Positions 1 through 7,021 of a DNA stretch of 11,080 bases are shown one piece after another. A program made the translations under genes and the position numbers. Numbering within the stretch: the first letter of the stretch is position 1; each line of letters starts with the position of its first letter. This DNA comes from Candidatus Woesearchaeota archaeon. Its GTDB lineage: Archaea > Nanobdellota > Nanobdellia > Woesearchaeales > ARS49. Below the pieces are notes generated by a model, which made no database searches, was not told where the DNA came from, and saw only the letters and a list, made by a program, of their open reading frames with translations. The stretch covers positions 1-11,080 of the forward strand of contig JACQNB010000099.1 in the NCBI GenBank assembly GCA_016203265.1. The letters are read 5' to 3'.

Positions 1-96
1 GAAAAAGTGTTCCAGAAAGTACTTCCTACCTTGACTGAAAACGTCGCTGAACTGAGTAGAGTCACGAAAGTCGTGAAAGGACCGGTTAAGAAATAG
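1..96 (+). CDS. 3' end of an unidentified protein gene (last 31 codons)
   Basis: Reading frame 1 is open from the first base of the window to a TAG stop at 94-96, giving 31 C-terminal residues that end in a lysine-rich tail (VVKGPVKK). The gene's start and most of its body lie to the left of the window, so I cannot name the product. The stop codon directly abuts the stop codon of the convergent minus-strand gene, with no base between them. A small inverted repeat (CACGA-AAG-TCGTG, 63-75) sits in the last codons, but no T-run follows it, so it is not a convincing terminator. Support for this being a real gene is the open frame plus the tight packing typical of this window. A frame of 31 codons could also be open by chance. 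Confidence 0.5.
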   Translation, partial: EKVFQKVLPTLTENVAELSRVTKVVKGPVKK

Positions 97-546
97 TCAT
101 TCTTCGTGCAATTCGTCCGTGTGCTTGCCTAACTTCTCATCAATCAACTTCTCGGCCTGATCATACGACACGAACCGAATCGGGTCCCACAGCTCAACGT
201 AACGCTTCAAGACGTCGACGTCTTCCTTGCGTGCCGTCAATTGCAGTTCCTTGATTGCCATGATGACCTTGTCTTCCATGGCGCGCACCGTGCGCTTAAT
301 CTCCATAACATCCGCAGACACGTTCTTGGCCTCCAGCACGGCCTTTTTCTGGTGCATCAACATGTTCTGCTCGATCAATTGCAGCTTGCGCCGCAAGTCA
401 GCGTAGCGTTCTTCCGCGACGCGCAAACGCGTGCTCAGCACGGCAATGTCCTGCTGCACTGACGTGTCTGGTTCGATGGGCGCTCGTGGCGCGCTGAACA
501 GGTTTGCGCCAAAGCCTTTCTTGTCCGGTACGTCTGTTTCAGGCAT
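97..546 (-). CDS. Conserved-looking coiled-coil protein, 149 aa, divergent from the secretion ATPase
   Basis: The product is a soluble, charged protein without a signal peptide or membrane helix. Residues 1-28 are proline-rich and probably disordered. Residues 29-102 show a heptad-like pattern of leucine, isoleucine, valine and methionine among charged residues, so a long coiled coil is likely. Residues 108-140 form a compact-looking C-terminal segment that contains the striking string LWDPIRFV (119-126), followed by an amphipathic helix (YDQAEKLIDEKL). Its position, back to back with a type IV pilus/secretion ATPase gene, suggests an accessory or scaffold role like the small coiled-coil FlaC/D/E-type proteins of archaella; this is inference from context and I cannot assign it to that family. 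The start is the first ATG of the frame. No strong Shine-Dalgarno sequence precedes it. Confidence 0.8.
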   Translation of the reverse strand: MPETDVPDKKGFGANLFSAPRAPIEPDTSVQQDIAVLSTRLRVAEERYADLRRKLQLIEQNMLMHQKKAVLEAKNVSADVMEIKRTVRAMEDKVIMAIKELQLTARKEDVDVLKRYVELWDPIRFVSYDQAEKLIDEKLGKHTDELHEE

Positions 547-553
547 AGGAATT

Positions 554-562
554 CTTATATAG
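554..562 (+). promoter_or_regulatory. Candidate TATA box for the secretion operon
   Basis: The 78-base divergent gap (547-624) holds an AT-rich box, CTTATATAG, the closest match here to an archaeal TATA element. Its centre is about 67 bases before the ATPase start at 625. Transcription would begin near 584 and leave a leader of about 40 bases carrying the AGAGGAAAG ribosome binding site (613-621). On the minus strand the same box is only about 12 bases from the start of the coiled-coil gene, too close to serve it. A second AT-rich stretch (GTTAAACTTA, 591-600) could serve either gene: it is about 29 bases before the ATPase start, and on the minus strand about 50 bases before the coiled-coil start. 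The assignment is tentative. Confidence 0.45.
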
Positions 563-624
563 CTTAAGACAAGAAATGACTCACGAGTTAGTTAAACTTA
601 TGTCACTACAAAAGAGGAAAGAAG

Positions 625-2898
625 ATGGCTGACGGTGCCTGCGGCTCCTATGACGTTCTGCGCGAAGGCGACGAAGTCATCCTGCGCATCGACTGCGAAC
701 AGTGCACGTTCTTCCCCAGCATCGAAGACGACGGACGCACGATGGCGATGGCCATTGATTTGTTGGCCGAAGTCGGGCACGTCACCAAGATCGTGTTCGT
801 GCAAAAGCGGGATTACGAGTACGACACGGCGCAAGTGCTCCTGCTGGAAGAAGTCGCGAAGATCTACAAGCAGATCAGCCAGAACAAAATCGGCTACTCC
901 TTGTTAATCGATCCGGCAAGCCACCGCTTCATCGACGCCAAGTATGCGGAAATCCAGGACGCACTCCATCGGTTGCTGAAAAGCGATCCGTTGGGCGCGT
1001 ACATGGACCTGGTGCGCATCTATCGCCGGGAAGACATTTTCACAAAAGAAGCCGGGCTCCCTCCCGAAGGAAAACAAGCGCTCGCCAAACTGCTCAAGTT
1101 CCTGCAGGACATCCTCACCTCGCTCGAGCAGGTCAAGCTCATCCGGATGAACAAGAACCAGCTCGCAGGCCACAAATCCGGAGAACGGGAGCTCTACCGG
1201 CGCTTGTTCAGCCCCAGCATCAAGCCAGACTTCATGTTCACCAAGCTCCAGGCAAGCTATCCTCCGGACGCGGAAGAGCTCGCAAGCTACGAAGTCAAGG
1301 GCACCGAAGTCACGATTATCTCCATGCCCGGCAGCGTGCAGTATCTCTACCACATCGTGCCGCCGGAATTCAAGCTCGGCGAAGAACAGTACGAACTGCT
1401 CGATGCCGCGAGAAAGATCATGGCCGAACACAAACCGAAACGTTCTGAATTCGTCGACCCGCAACGCATGCGTGAAGTGTTCACCGCCATCGGCGAAGAC
1501 CTGCTGGACGAATTGGCGGGCTACCGCGGCATCAAGCTCCGCGAAAAAGACCGTGATGAACTTGTCCAAATCCTTGTGCGCTACACGGTCGGATTCGGGC
1601 TCATCGAAGTGCTGCTCGCGGACGAACGCGTGCAGGACATCAGCATCAACTCTCCCATGGGCAGAATCCCGATGTTCATCGTACACCAGGACTTCGGCGA
1701 CTGCATCACCAACATCGTGCCCACGATTTCCGAAGCAGAATCCTGGGCGTCCAAACTCAGGCTCATCTCCGGCAGACCGTTGGACGAGGCAAATCCCATC
1801 CTCGACACCGAACTTGTGCTGCCGGAAAGCAGAGCAAGAGTCGCGGCCATCACCGGACCGTTGAACCCGACGGGATTGGCGTATAGTTTTCGCCGCCACC
1901 GAGACAAGCCTTGGACGCTCGCGCTCTTTGTCAGCAACGGCATGATCTCCCCCTTGGCAGCGGGCGTGTTGAGCTTCCTCATCGACGGCGCGCGAACGAT
2001 ACTCGTCGCGGGCACGCGAAGCTCGGGAAAGACTTCGTTGCTCGGCGGCCTGATGGTCGAAATCATGCGCAGAATCAGGATCATCACGATCGAGGACACG
2101 CTCGAACTGCCGGTGCAGGCGCTCAAGAACCTCAACTACAACATCCAAAGCATGAAAGTCGCCTCCGCGCTGACCCGGGGCTCGACTGAAGTCTCTGCAG
2201 ACGAGGGCATCCGCACCACGCTCAGACTCGGCGACTCAAGCCTGATCGTGGGAGAAGTCAGAAGCACGGAAGCGAAGGCGCTCTATGAGGCCATGCGTGT
2301 CGGCGCGTTGGCGAACACGGTCGCGGGCACAATCCACGGAGACTCGCCGTACGGCGTGTTCGACCGCGTCGTCAACGACCTCGGCGTGCCGCGCACGAGC
2401 TTCAAGGCCACCGACATCATCATCGTCGCAAACCCCGTCCGAAGCCCGGACGGGCTGCACCGGTTCAGAAGGGTCACGCAAATCACGGAAGTCAGGAAAC
2501 ACTGGGAAGACGACCCCTTGCGCGAAGGCGGTTTTGTCGACCTGTTCAAGTATGACGCGGTCACGGACACGCTCCAACCAACAAGCGACTTGCTCAACGG
2601 AGACAGCGAAATCATCAAGTCCATCGCAGGCAATGTCCGCGAATGGGCGGGCAACTGGGACGCGGTCTGGGACAACATCAACCTGCGCACGCGCATCAAG
2701 CAAAGCATCGTGGACACCGCGAAAAAGCTCACACGACCTGACATCTTGGAAGCCCCGTTCAACATCGCGAGCAATGACGAATTCCACAGAATCGCGGAGA
2801 ACGTGCGCGAACAGACCGGCAGGCTCGACAGCGAACAGATCTTCTTCGCGTGGAACGAATGGTTCCAGCGCAACCTGCGCCAGCACGAGGAAGCATGA
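625..2898 (+). CDS. Archaeal type IV pilus/type II secretion ATPase (GspE/TadA/VirB11 superfamily), 757 aa
   Basis: This is the hexameric cytoplasmic ATPase that would power pilus assembly or secretion together with the membrane platform protein encoded next. The core motifs are all visible: Walker A GTRSSGKT (463-470), the acidic Asp box IEDTLEL (489-495), Walker B SLIVGEVRS (539-547) with its catalytic-type Glu544, and the His box AGTIHGD (567-573). An arginine-rich strand before the core (SFRRHR, 421-426) fits the usual arginine finger region. Residues 1 to about 300 form a long N-terminal domain containing a CEQC pair (24-27), and about 150 residues follow the core. The start ATG is preceded by the purine-rich AGAGGAAAG, which supports it. 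The stop overlaps the next start by ATGA. It could drive a pilus, an archaellum-like filament or a secretion system; no pilin nearby decides between them. Confidence 0.95.
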   Translation: MADGACGSYDVLREGDEVILRIDCEQCTFFPSIEDDGRTMAMAIDLLAEVGHVTKIVFVQKRDYEYDTAQVLLLEEVAKIYKQISQNKIGYSLLIDPASHRFIDAKYAEIQDALHRLLKSDPLGAYMDLVRIYRREDIFTKEAGLPPEGKQALAKLLKFLQDILTSLEQVKLIRMNKNQLAGHKSGERELYRRLFSPSIKPDFMFTKLQASYPPDAEELASYEVKGTEVTIISMPGSVQYLYHIVPPEFKLGEEQYELLDAARKIMAEHKPKRSEFVDPQRMREVFTAIGEDLLDELAGYRGIKLREKDRDELVQILVRYTVGFGLIEVLLADERVQDISINSPMGRIPMFIVHQDFGDCITNIVPTISEAESWASKLRLISGRPLDEANPILDTELVLPESRARVAAITGPLNPTGLAYSFRRHRDKPWTLALFVSNGMISPLAAGVLSFLIDGARTILVAGTRSSGKTSLLGGLMVEIMRRIRIITIEDTLELPVQALKNLNYNIQSMKVASALTRGSTEVSADEGIRTTLRLGDSSLIVGEVRSTEAKALYEAMRVGALANTVAGTIHGDSPYGVFDRVVNDLGVPRTSFKATDIIIVANPVRSPDGLHRFRRVTQITEVRKHWEDDPLREGGFVDLFKYDAVTDTLQPTSDLLNGDSEIIKSIAGNVREWAGNWDAVWDNINLRTRIKQSIVDTAKKLTRPDILEAPFNIASNDEFHRIAENVREQTGRLDSEQIFFAWNEWFQRNLRQHEEA

Positions 2899-5027
2899 AC
2901 GAGCAGGACCTCTTCCGGAAATACAAGCAACGCCTCGAATCAGAACTCGGCGCGGAAACAGGACCGCGACAAGTGACATCGCGCGAATATCAGCAATTTA
3001 AACAGGAAGCGTTGCCCACGCACACGGGCTGGTATGAACGCCTATGCAACGGCGCGGAAAAACTGCTCAAAATCAAGGTGCCGCCGCAAAAGGCAGCCCT
3101 CATTCAGGAACACCTGAGCATCGCGCACCTCAATGTGACGCCTTCCGGCGTCATGGCGCTCTCCTATCTGTTGCCGATGTTCATCCTGCTCTTCGGAGCC
3201 TTGGTCAGCATCATCGTGTTCAGCTCGATGTTCTTCACGTTCTTCTTCGTCATGGTCGGTTTCGCGCTCATCCTTGCGTTGCAACGGCTCCCGGAATACA
3301 TCGCGAACAATTGGCGCCTGAAAGCCAGCAACCAGATGGTGCTGTGCGTGTTCTACGTCGTCACGTACATGCGCCACACGAGCAACCTCGAGAACGCCAT
3401 CGGGTTCGCGGCCGAACATCTTGCGCCGCCGTTGAGCCTTGACCTGAAAAAAGTGCTGTGGGACGTCGAGACCGAAAAGTTCGACACGGTCAAGGACAGC
3501 CTGGACGCGTACCTCGAAACGTGGCGCAAATGGAACGGCGAATTCATCGAAGCGTTCCACTTGATTGAGGGCTCACTCTTTGAAACATCAGAAGCGCGCC
3601 GTGTTGAACTGTTGGACAAGGCGCTCGACGTCATCCTGCAGGAAACGTACGAAAAGATGTTGCACTACGCGCACAACCTCAAGAGTCCCATCACGACGCT
3701 GCACATGCTCGGCATCATCCTTCCGGTGCTCGGCCTCGTCATCCTGCCTTTGGTGGTGAGCTTCATCGGCACGGCCAAATGGTACCACATCGCGACACTC
3801 TACAACATCCTGCTTCCAATTATTGTGTATTATCTTGGACGCAACATCCTGTCGACGCGGCCAACCGGCTACGGCGACACAGATATCGCGGAAATCAACA
3901 CGTCACTCAAGAAATACCGCAACGTGCTCATCAAAGTCGGAAATACCGAGATTGCCATCAACCCGTTGACCATCAGCGTCACGCTCGCGGTCGTCTTTGC
4001 ATTCATCGGCCTGCTGCCGGTGCTGCTGCATGTCTTCGCGCCCACGTTCGAGCTCGATCTCTTCGGTCTCAAGCTCATGGATTACCGCACCAGCGGCAAT
4101 CCGGAAACGCCCGGACTCATCATCGGACCGTACGGCCTGCTAGCGAGCGTCATCTCCCTGATGTTCCCCCTGGCTGCCGCGTTGGGCATTGGGCTGTACG
4201 CAAAACTGCGCAGCAAGAACGTCATCAAGATCCGCGAAAACGCGAAAAAGCTCGAGGACGAGTTCGCGAGCGCGCTGTTTCAATTAGGCAACCGGTTGGC
4301 CGACGGCATCCCTGCCGAGGCCGCTTTCGGCAGAGTGGCGGAAATGATGCCGGACACGGTTTCCGGACAGTTCTTCAACGTCGTGAGCAACAACATCCGC
4401 AAGCTTGGCATGGGACTCCGCGAAGCGCTGTTCAACCCGCGCACCGGCGCCGTGGCCGCATTCCCGAGCCCCATCATCGAAAGCTCGATGAAAGTGCTCA
4501 TCGAAAGCATCAAGAAAGGCCCGTTGATCGCCGCGAATGCATTGCAAAACGTTTCGCGCTACATCAAGGAAATCCACGCGGTCAACGAACGTCTGCGCGA
4601 CCTGATGGCAGAAATCATTTCCGATATGAAATCGCAGATTTCGTTCCTCACGCCCGCCATTTCAGGCATCGTCATCGGCATCACCAGCATGATTACCACG
4701 ATCTTAGGCGCGCTCAGCTCGCAAGTCTCGAAATTGTCGGCTGAGGGCGCGGGACGCGTCGGCACCATCGCGTCCTTGTTCGGCGATTCCATCCCGACCT
4801 ATTATTTCCAGATCGTCGTCGGGCTCTATGTCGTGCAAATCATCACGATCCTCACGATTATTTCGAACAGCATCGAAAACGGCGCCGATAAACTGGGCGA
4901 ACGCTACGCCATCGGCCAGAACGTCATGAGAAGCACCATTTTATACTGCGTCATCTCCCTCATCGTCATGCTCATCTTCAACATGATCGCGCTCAAAATC
5001 ATGTCCGCGACGCTGGCGACCAAATGA
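2895..5027 (+). CDS. TadC/FlaJ-like membrane platform protein with two T2SSF-type halves, 710 aa
   Basis: This is the integral membrane partner of the upstream ATPase, the platform on which pilin-like subunits are assembled. I count about nine hydrophobic segments near residues 86-108, 110-128, 268-292, 299-315, 358-382, 405-436, 584-607, 636-660 and 680-703. They are split into two groups by a long cytoplasmic helical region (about 130-265) and another (about 437-583). The second holds the T2SSF-like stretch with GIPAEAAFGRV (471-481) and SPIIESSMKVLIESIKKGP (525-543). This matches the archaeal pattern of two TadC-like halves in one chain. The start at 2895 was preferred to an in-frame ATG at 2850, because it gives an ATGA overlap with the ATPase stop and has GAGGAAG just upstream (2887-2893). 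The first 65 residues are hydrophilic and probably cytosolic. Confidence 0.93.
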   Translation: MNEQDLFRKYKQRLESELGAETGPRQVTSREYQQFKQEALPTHTGWYERLCNGAEKLLKIKVPPQKAALIQEHLSIAHLNVTPSGVMALSYLLPMFILLFGALVSIIVFSSMFFTFFFVMVGFALILALQRLPEYIANNWRLKASNQMVLCVFYVVTYMRHTSNLENAIGFAAEHLAPPLSLDLKKVLWDVETEKFDTVKDSLDAYLETWRKWNGEFIEAFHLIEGSLFETSEARRVELLDKALDVILQETYEKMLHYAHNLKSPITTLHMLGIILPVLGLVILPLVVSFIGTAKWYHIATLYNILLPIIVYYLGRNILSTRPTGYGDTDIAEINTSLKKYRNVLIKVGNTEIAINPLTISVTLAVVFAFIGLLPVLLHVFAPTFELDLFGLKLMDYRTSGNPETPGLIIGPYGLLASVISLMFPLAAALGIGLYAKLRSKNVIKIRENAKKLEDEFASALFQLGNRLADGIPAEAAFGRVAEMMPDTVSGQFFNVVSNNIRKLGMGLREALFNPRTGAVAAFPSPIIESSMKVLIESIKKGPLIAANALQNVSRYIKEIHAVNERLRDLMAEIISDMKSQISFLTPAISGIVIGITSMITTILGALSSQVSKLSAEGAGRVGTIASLFGDSIPTYYFQIVVGLYVVQIITILTIISNSIENGADKLGERYAIGQNVMRSTILYCVISLIVMLIFNMIALKIMSATLATK

Positions 5028-5311
5028 AAAAACCGCTCCTGTTCGCGGCGCTGTATTCGGCGGCGACCGTCATCACCGTGTACATCGTGCAGACGCGCGG
5101 GGCTGAAACGACGAGCGCGTGCAGCTATCTCGATCCCATCGCGATCGACGTTCTCGCATTCGCGGCGGCGTTATTCTTGGTGGTCGAAGGCGTCGTGCGC
5201 ATCGTGCAGCAACCGAACGACTCGTGGAACGTGCAGGCCGGACGCGCCATCAGGATCGGATTCGGCTGCGCCATCATCACCATCCACGTGTTGCAGGCGA
5301 TACACAAATAG
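5024..5311 (+). CDS. Small three-helix membrane protein, 95 aa, third gene of the secretion operon
   Basis: I do not recognise a family. The protein has three likely membrane helices at about residues 4-23, 40-61 and 76-92, separated by short loops. The first loop holds a cysteine (Cys33) and the second (62-74) is polar. The N-terminus MKK followed by a hydrophobic run could act as a signal anchor. There is no class III (prepilin-type) signal motif, so it is unlikely to be the pilin. Its ATG lies inside the ATGA overlap with the platform gene, which implies translational coupling and fixed stoichiometry; a weak GGCGA precedes it. Context suggests an accessory subunit of the motor complex, an inference only. 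The stop lies 5 bases from the 3' end of the convergent tRNA. Confidence 0.85.
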   Translation: MKKPLLFAALYSAATVITVYIVQTRGAETTSACSYLDPIAIDVLAFAAALFLVVEGVVRIVQQPNDSWNVQAGRAIRIGFGCAIITIHVLQAIHK

Positions 5312-5315
5312 AAAA
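5312..5315 (-). terminator. Possible oligo-T terminator of tRNA-Phe
   Basis: On the minus strand the tRNA's discriminator A is followed by CTTTTCTATTTG. The run of four T residues starts two bases after the mature end and is the only T-rich signal there. Archaeal transcription commonly ends at short T-runs, so this is a plausible but weak terminator. It overlaps, on the other strand, the end of the secretion operon. Confidence 0.35.
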
Positions 5316-5316
5316 G

Positions 5317-5390
5317 TGGGGGTGGCCAGGTTTGAACTGGCGACCCCGCCGTCTTCAGCGGCGTGCTCTCCCAGGCTGAGCTACACCCCC
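5317..5390 (-). tRNA. tRNA-Phe (anticodon GAA)
   Basis: The minus strand folds into a complete cloverleaf. The acceptor stem GGGGGTG/CACCCCC has seven perfect pairs. The D arm has stem GCTC/GAGC around AGCCTGGGA, and the anticodon stem CGCCG/CGGCG encloses the loop CTGAAGA. The variable loop is GGGTC, and the T stem GCCAG/CTGGC encloses TTCAAAC. The anticodon GAA lies at 5354-5356 and reads Phe codons UUC/UUU. The discriminator base is A (5317). CCA is not encoded, and there is no intron in the anticodon loop. It lies 41 bases downstream of glyS on the same strand but has its own box A, so it can be transcribed alone. Confidence 0.97.
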
Positions 5391-5417
5391 ATGGGATATT
5401 CTCAAGACCAGAACCCC

Positions 5418-5426
5418 CTTTAAAAG
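5418..5426 (-). promoter_or_regulatory. Box A (TATA element) of tRNA-Phe
   Basis: The minus strand reads CTTTTAAAG, centred about 32 bases before the first base of the tRNA. That is the expected spacing for an archaeal tRNA promoter with a short 5' leader to be removed by RNase P. It lies in the 41-base gap after the glyS stop codon. Confidence 0.65.
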
Positions 5427-5431
5427 CGTTC

Positions 5432-6982
5432 CTATGGAACTTCTTTCTTGGGCTCGAACGGCGTCCCTGCCTTCGAGAATGCAAGCTCACCCGCAAGCAA
5501 TCTTCGCAGCGTTTCCTTGAGCTCGTTGATGGGCACGCGCATTTGCTTCGTGCTGTCCCTATCGCGCACCGTCACATCCTGCTTGTCCAGCGAATCGAAG
5601 TCGACCGTGACGCAGTACGGCGTGCCGATCTCATCCATGCGCGCATATCTGCGGCCGACGCTGCCCGTACGGTCATAAAAGGTCGTGAACGCGGTCTTGA
5701 GTGACGTGAAAACTTCGCGCGCCTTGCTCGTCAACTCCTCCTTGTTGCTCAACAACGGGAACACGGCAACCTTGAACGGCGCGAGCGTCGGATGCAGTTT
5801 CAGCACGACATTGCCGCGCTGCTTGTCATCCTGGTATGCGTTGTACAGAAACACGAGGAACGCGCGGTCCACGCCTTGCGACGGCTCCGCGACGACGTGC
5901 GGGATGATTTTTTGTTTGCTCTCCTCATCAAAGAGACTCAAGTCCTTGCCGGAATGCTTCATGTGCTGCTTGAGATCATAATCAGTCCGGTTGGCCATGC
6001 CCTGCAATTCTTTCCAGCCGAACGGGAATTCGTATTCCAAATCCCACGTGTCGAGCGCATAGTGCGACTTTTCGTCGGCAACGTGCTGGCGGATGCGGAA
6101 CTTCTTCGCGTCAGCTCCAAGCGAAACAAACCATTGATGGGCCTTCGCGAGCCAGTAGGCGTGCCACGCCGTCGAGATGATTTTCTTGTCGATGCATTCC
6201 TGCATCGTCATCTCGAGTGCTTCCTTCTTGTGATGCTGCAGTTCTGCGGAATAGACCAGAAGTTTGTGCCGCCTCACTTCGTCGAGGAACGGGCACTCGT
6301 TCGCCTTGTCCGGATGAATGAAATACTCAATCTCCATCTGCTCGAACTCGCGGCAGCGGAACAAAAAGTTTCTCGGCGCGATCTCGTTGCGGAACGCCTT
6401 GCCCATCTGCGCGATGCCGAACGGCAGTTTCACGCGGCCGGTTTCCGTGACGCTCTTGAAATCCAAGAACATGTTCTGCGCGGTTTCGGGGCGCAAGTAT
6501 GCGGTCGCTTCCTTGCTCGGGACCGGTCCGATAAAGGTCGTGAACATCATGTTGAACGGCTTGACTTCAGCCAATTCGCTTTTGCACTTCTGGCACTTGA
6601 CATGGTGTTCTTTGATGAGCTTGTTCAACTGCGCGGTTTTGAGTCCGGCGACGTCCATATGCAAGACGTCCTCGATAAGATGGTCTGCGCGATAGCGCTC
6701 ATGGCACTTGACGCATTCGGTGAAGAAATCGTCAAAGTTCGCCACGTGCCCCGAGGCTTCCCACGTCTTCGGATGCGAGATGATGGTGCCGTCGATGCCC
6801 ACCACGTCCTCGCGGTCGTGCACGAAATACTTCCACCACGCCTGCTTCAGGTTGTTCTTGATTTCCGAACCCAAGGGGCCATAATCGAAAAATCCGGTCA
6901 ATCCGCCGTAAATCTCGCTGCTCGGGAACACGATGCCCTTCCGTTTGCAGAAGGACGCCATTTCATCAATCGTGATGGACAT
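5432..6982 (-). CDS. glyS: Glycyl-tRNA synthetase, archaeal/eukaryotic dimer type, 516 aa
   Basis: This class II synthetase attaches glycine to tRNA-Gly in the cytoplasm. The typical N-terminal start is present: GIVFPSSEIYGGLTGFFDYG (16-35), the motif 1 region. A zinc-binding insertion has paired cysteines CVKC (90-93) and CQKC (130-133). The active-site string RPETAQ is at 164-169, motif 2 begins with FRNEIAPRNF (197-206) and includes EFEQMEIEYF (212-221), and motif 3 has GVDRAF (370-375) with its conserved Arg373. Residues about 400-495 form the anticodon-binding domain. At 516 residues it is slightly compact for the archaeal family but looks complete. The ATG is the first in frame, and a TATA-like box is centred 26 bases upstream, so the mRNA is probably leaderless. 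A gene for tRNA-Phe, not tRNA-Gly, follows. The symbol glyQS is also used for this single-chain form. Confidence 0.97.
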   Translation of the reverse strand: MSITIDEMASFCKRKGIVFPSSEIYGGLTGFFDYGPLGSEIKNNLKQAWWKYFVHDREDVVGIDGTIISHPKTWEASGHVANFDDFFTECVKCHERYRADHLIEDVLHMDVAGLKTAQLNKLIKEHHVKCQKCKSELAEVKPFNMMFTTFIGPVPSKEATAYLRPETAQNMFLDFKSVTETGRVKLPFGIAQMGKAFRNEIAPRNFLFRCREFEQMEIEYFIHPDKANECPFLDEVRRHKLLVYSAELQHHKKEALEMTMQECIDKKIISTAWHAYWLAKAHQWFVSLGADAKKFRIRQHVADEKSHYALDTWDLEYEFPFGWKELQGMANRTDYDLKQHMKHSGKDLSLFDEESKQKIIPHVVAEPSQGVDRAFLVFLYNAYQDDKQRGNVVLKLHPTLAPFKVAVFPLLSNKEELTSKAREVFTSLKTAFTTFYDRTGSVGRRYARMDEIGTPYCVTVDFDSLDKQDVTVRDRDSTKQMRVPINELKETLRRLLAGELAFSKAGTPFEPKKEVP

Positions 6983-7003
6983 ACGGAGAACGCGTCAAAT
7001 TGT

Positions 7004-7013
7004 GTTTAAAAAG
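7004..7013 (-). promoter_or_regulatory. TATA-like box of glyS
   Basis: The minus strand reads CTTTTTAAAC within the 39-base gap between the 145-residue gene and glyS. Its centre is 26 bases before the A of the glyS ATG, so transcription should begin at or next to the start codon. This gives glyS its own promoter even though it lies close behind the rfcL unit. Confidence 0.6.
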
Positions 7014-7021
7014 GTTTGTGG

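Noticed and set aside
63..75. Inverted repeat CACGA-AAG-TCGTG as a terminator of the first gene
   Set aside because: The stem is only 5 pairs, lies before the stop codon and is not followed by a T-run.
904..2148. Long minus-strand open frame (414 codons) opposite the ATPase gene
   Set aside because: It lies wholly inside a gene with complete ATPase motifs. Its composition (rich in Arg, His, Asp, Val, Phe) is that of a shadow frame made by the C-ending codon preference of the real gene.
2850..2894. Upstream ATG (2850) as the start of the platform protein
   Set aside because: It would overlap the ATPase by 49 bases. The ATG at 2895 has a ribosome binding site and the ATGA overlap seen again at 5024 and 9133.
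2236..2979. Minus-strand open frame (247 codons) over the ATPase/platform junction
   Set aside because: It overlaps two well supported + strand genes and shows no motif, so it is a shadow frame.
3779..4744. + strand frame (321 codons) inside the platform gene in another phase
   Set aside because: It is rich in His, Arg and Gln and has no hydrophobic segments or motifs, while the overlapping frame is a coherent membrane protein.
5119..5704. Two + strand frames covering the tRNA-Phe region
   Set aside because: They cross a perfect tRNA cloverleaf on the other strand and the ends of two real genes, with no protein features of their own.
5792..7009. Long + strand open frame (405 codons) opposite glyS
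   Set aside because: It is antisense to a clearly conserved glycyl-tRNA synthetase and has no recognisable domain. It is explained by codon bias.
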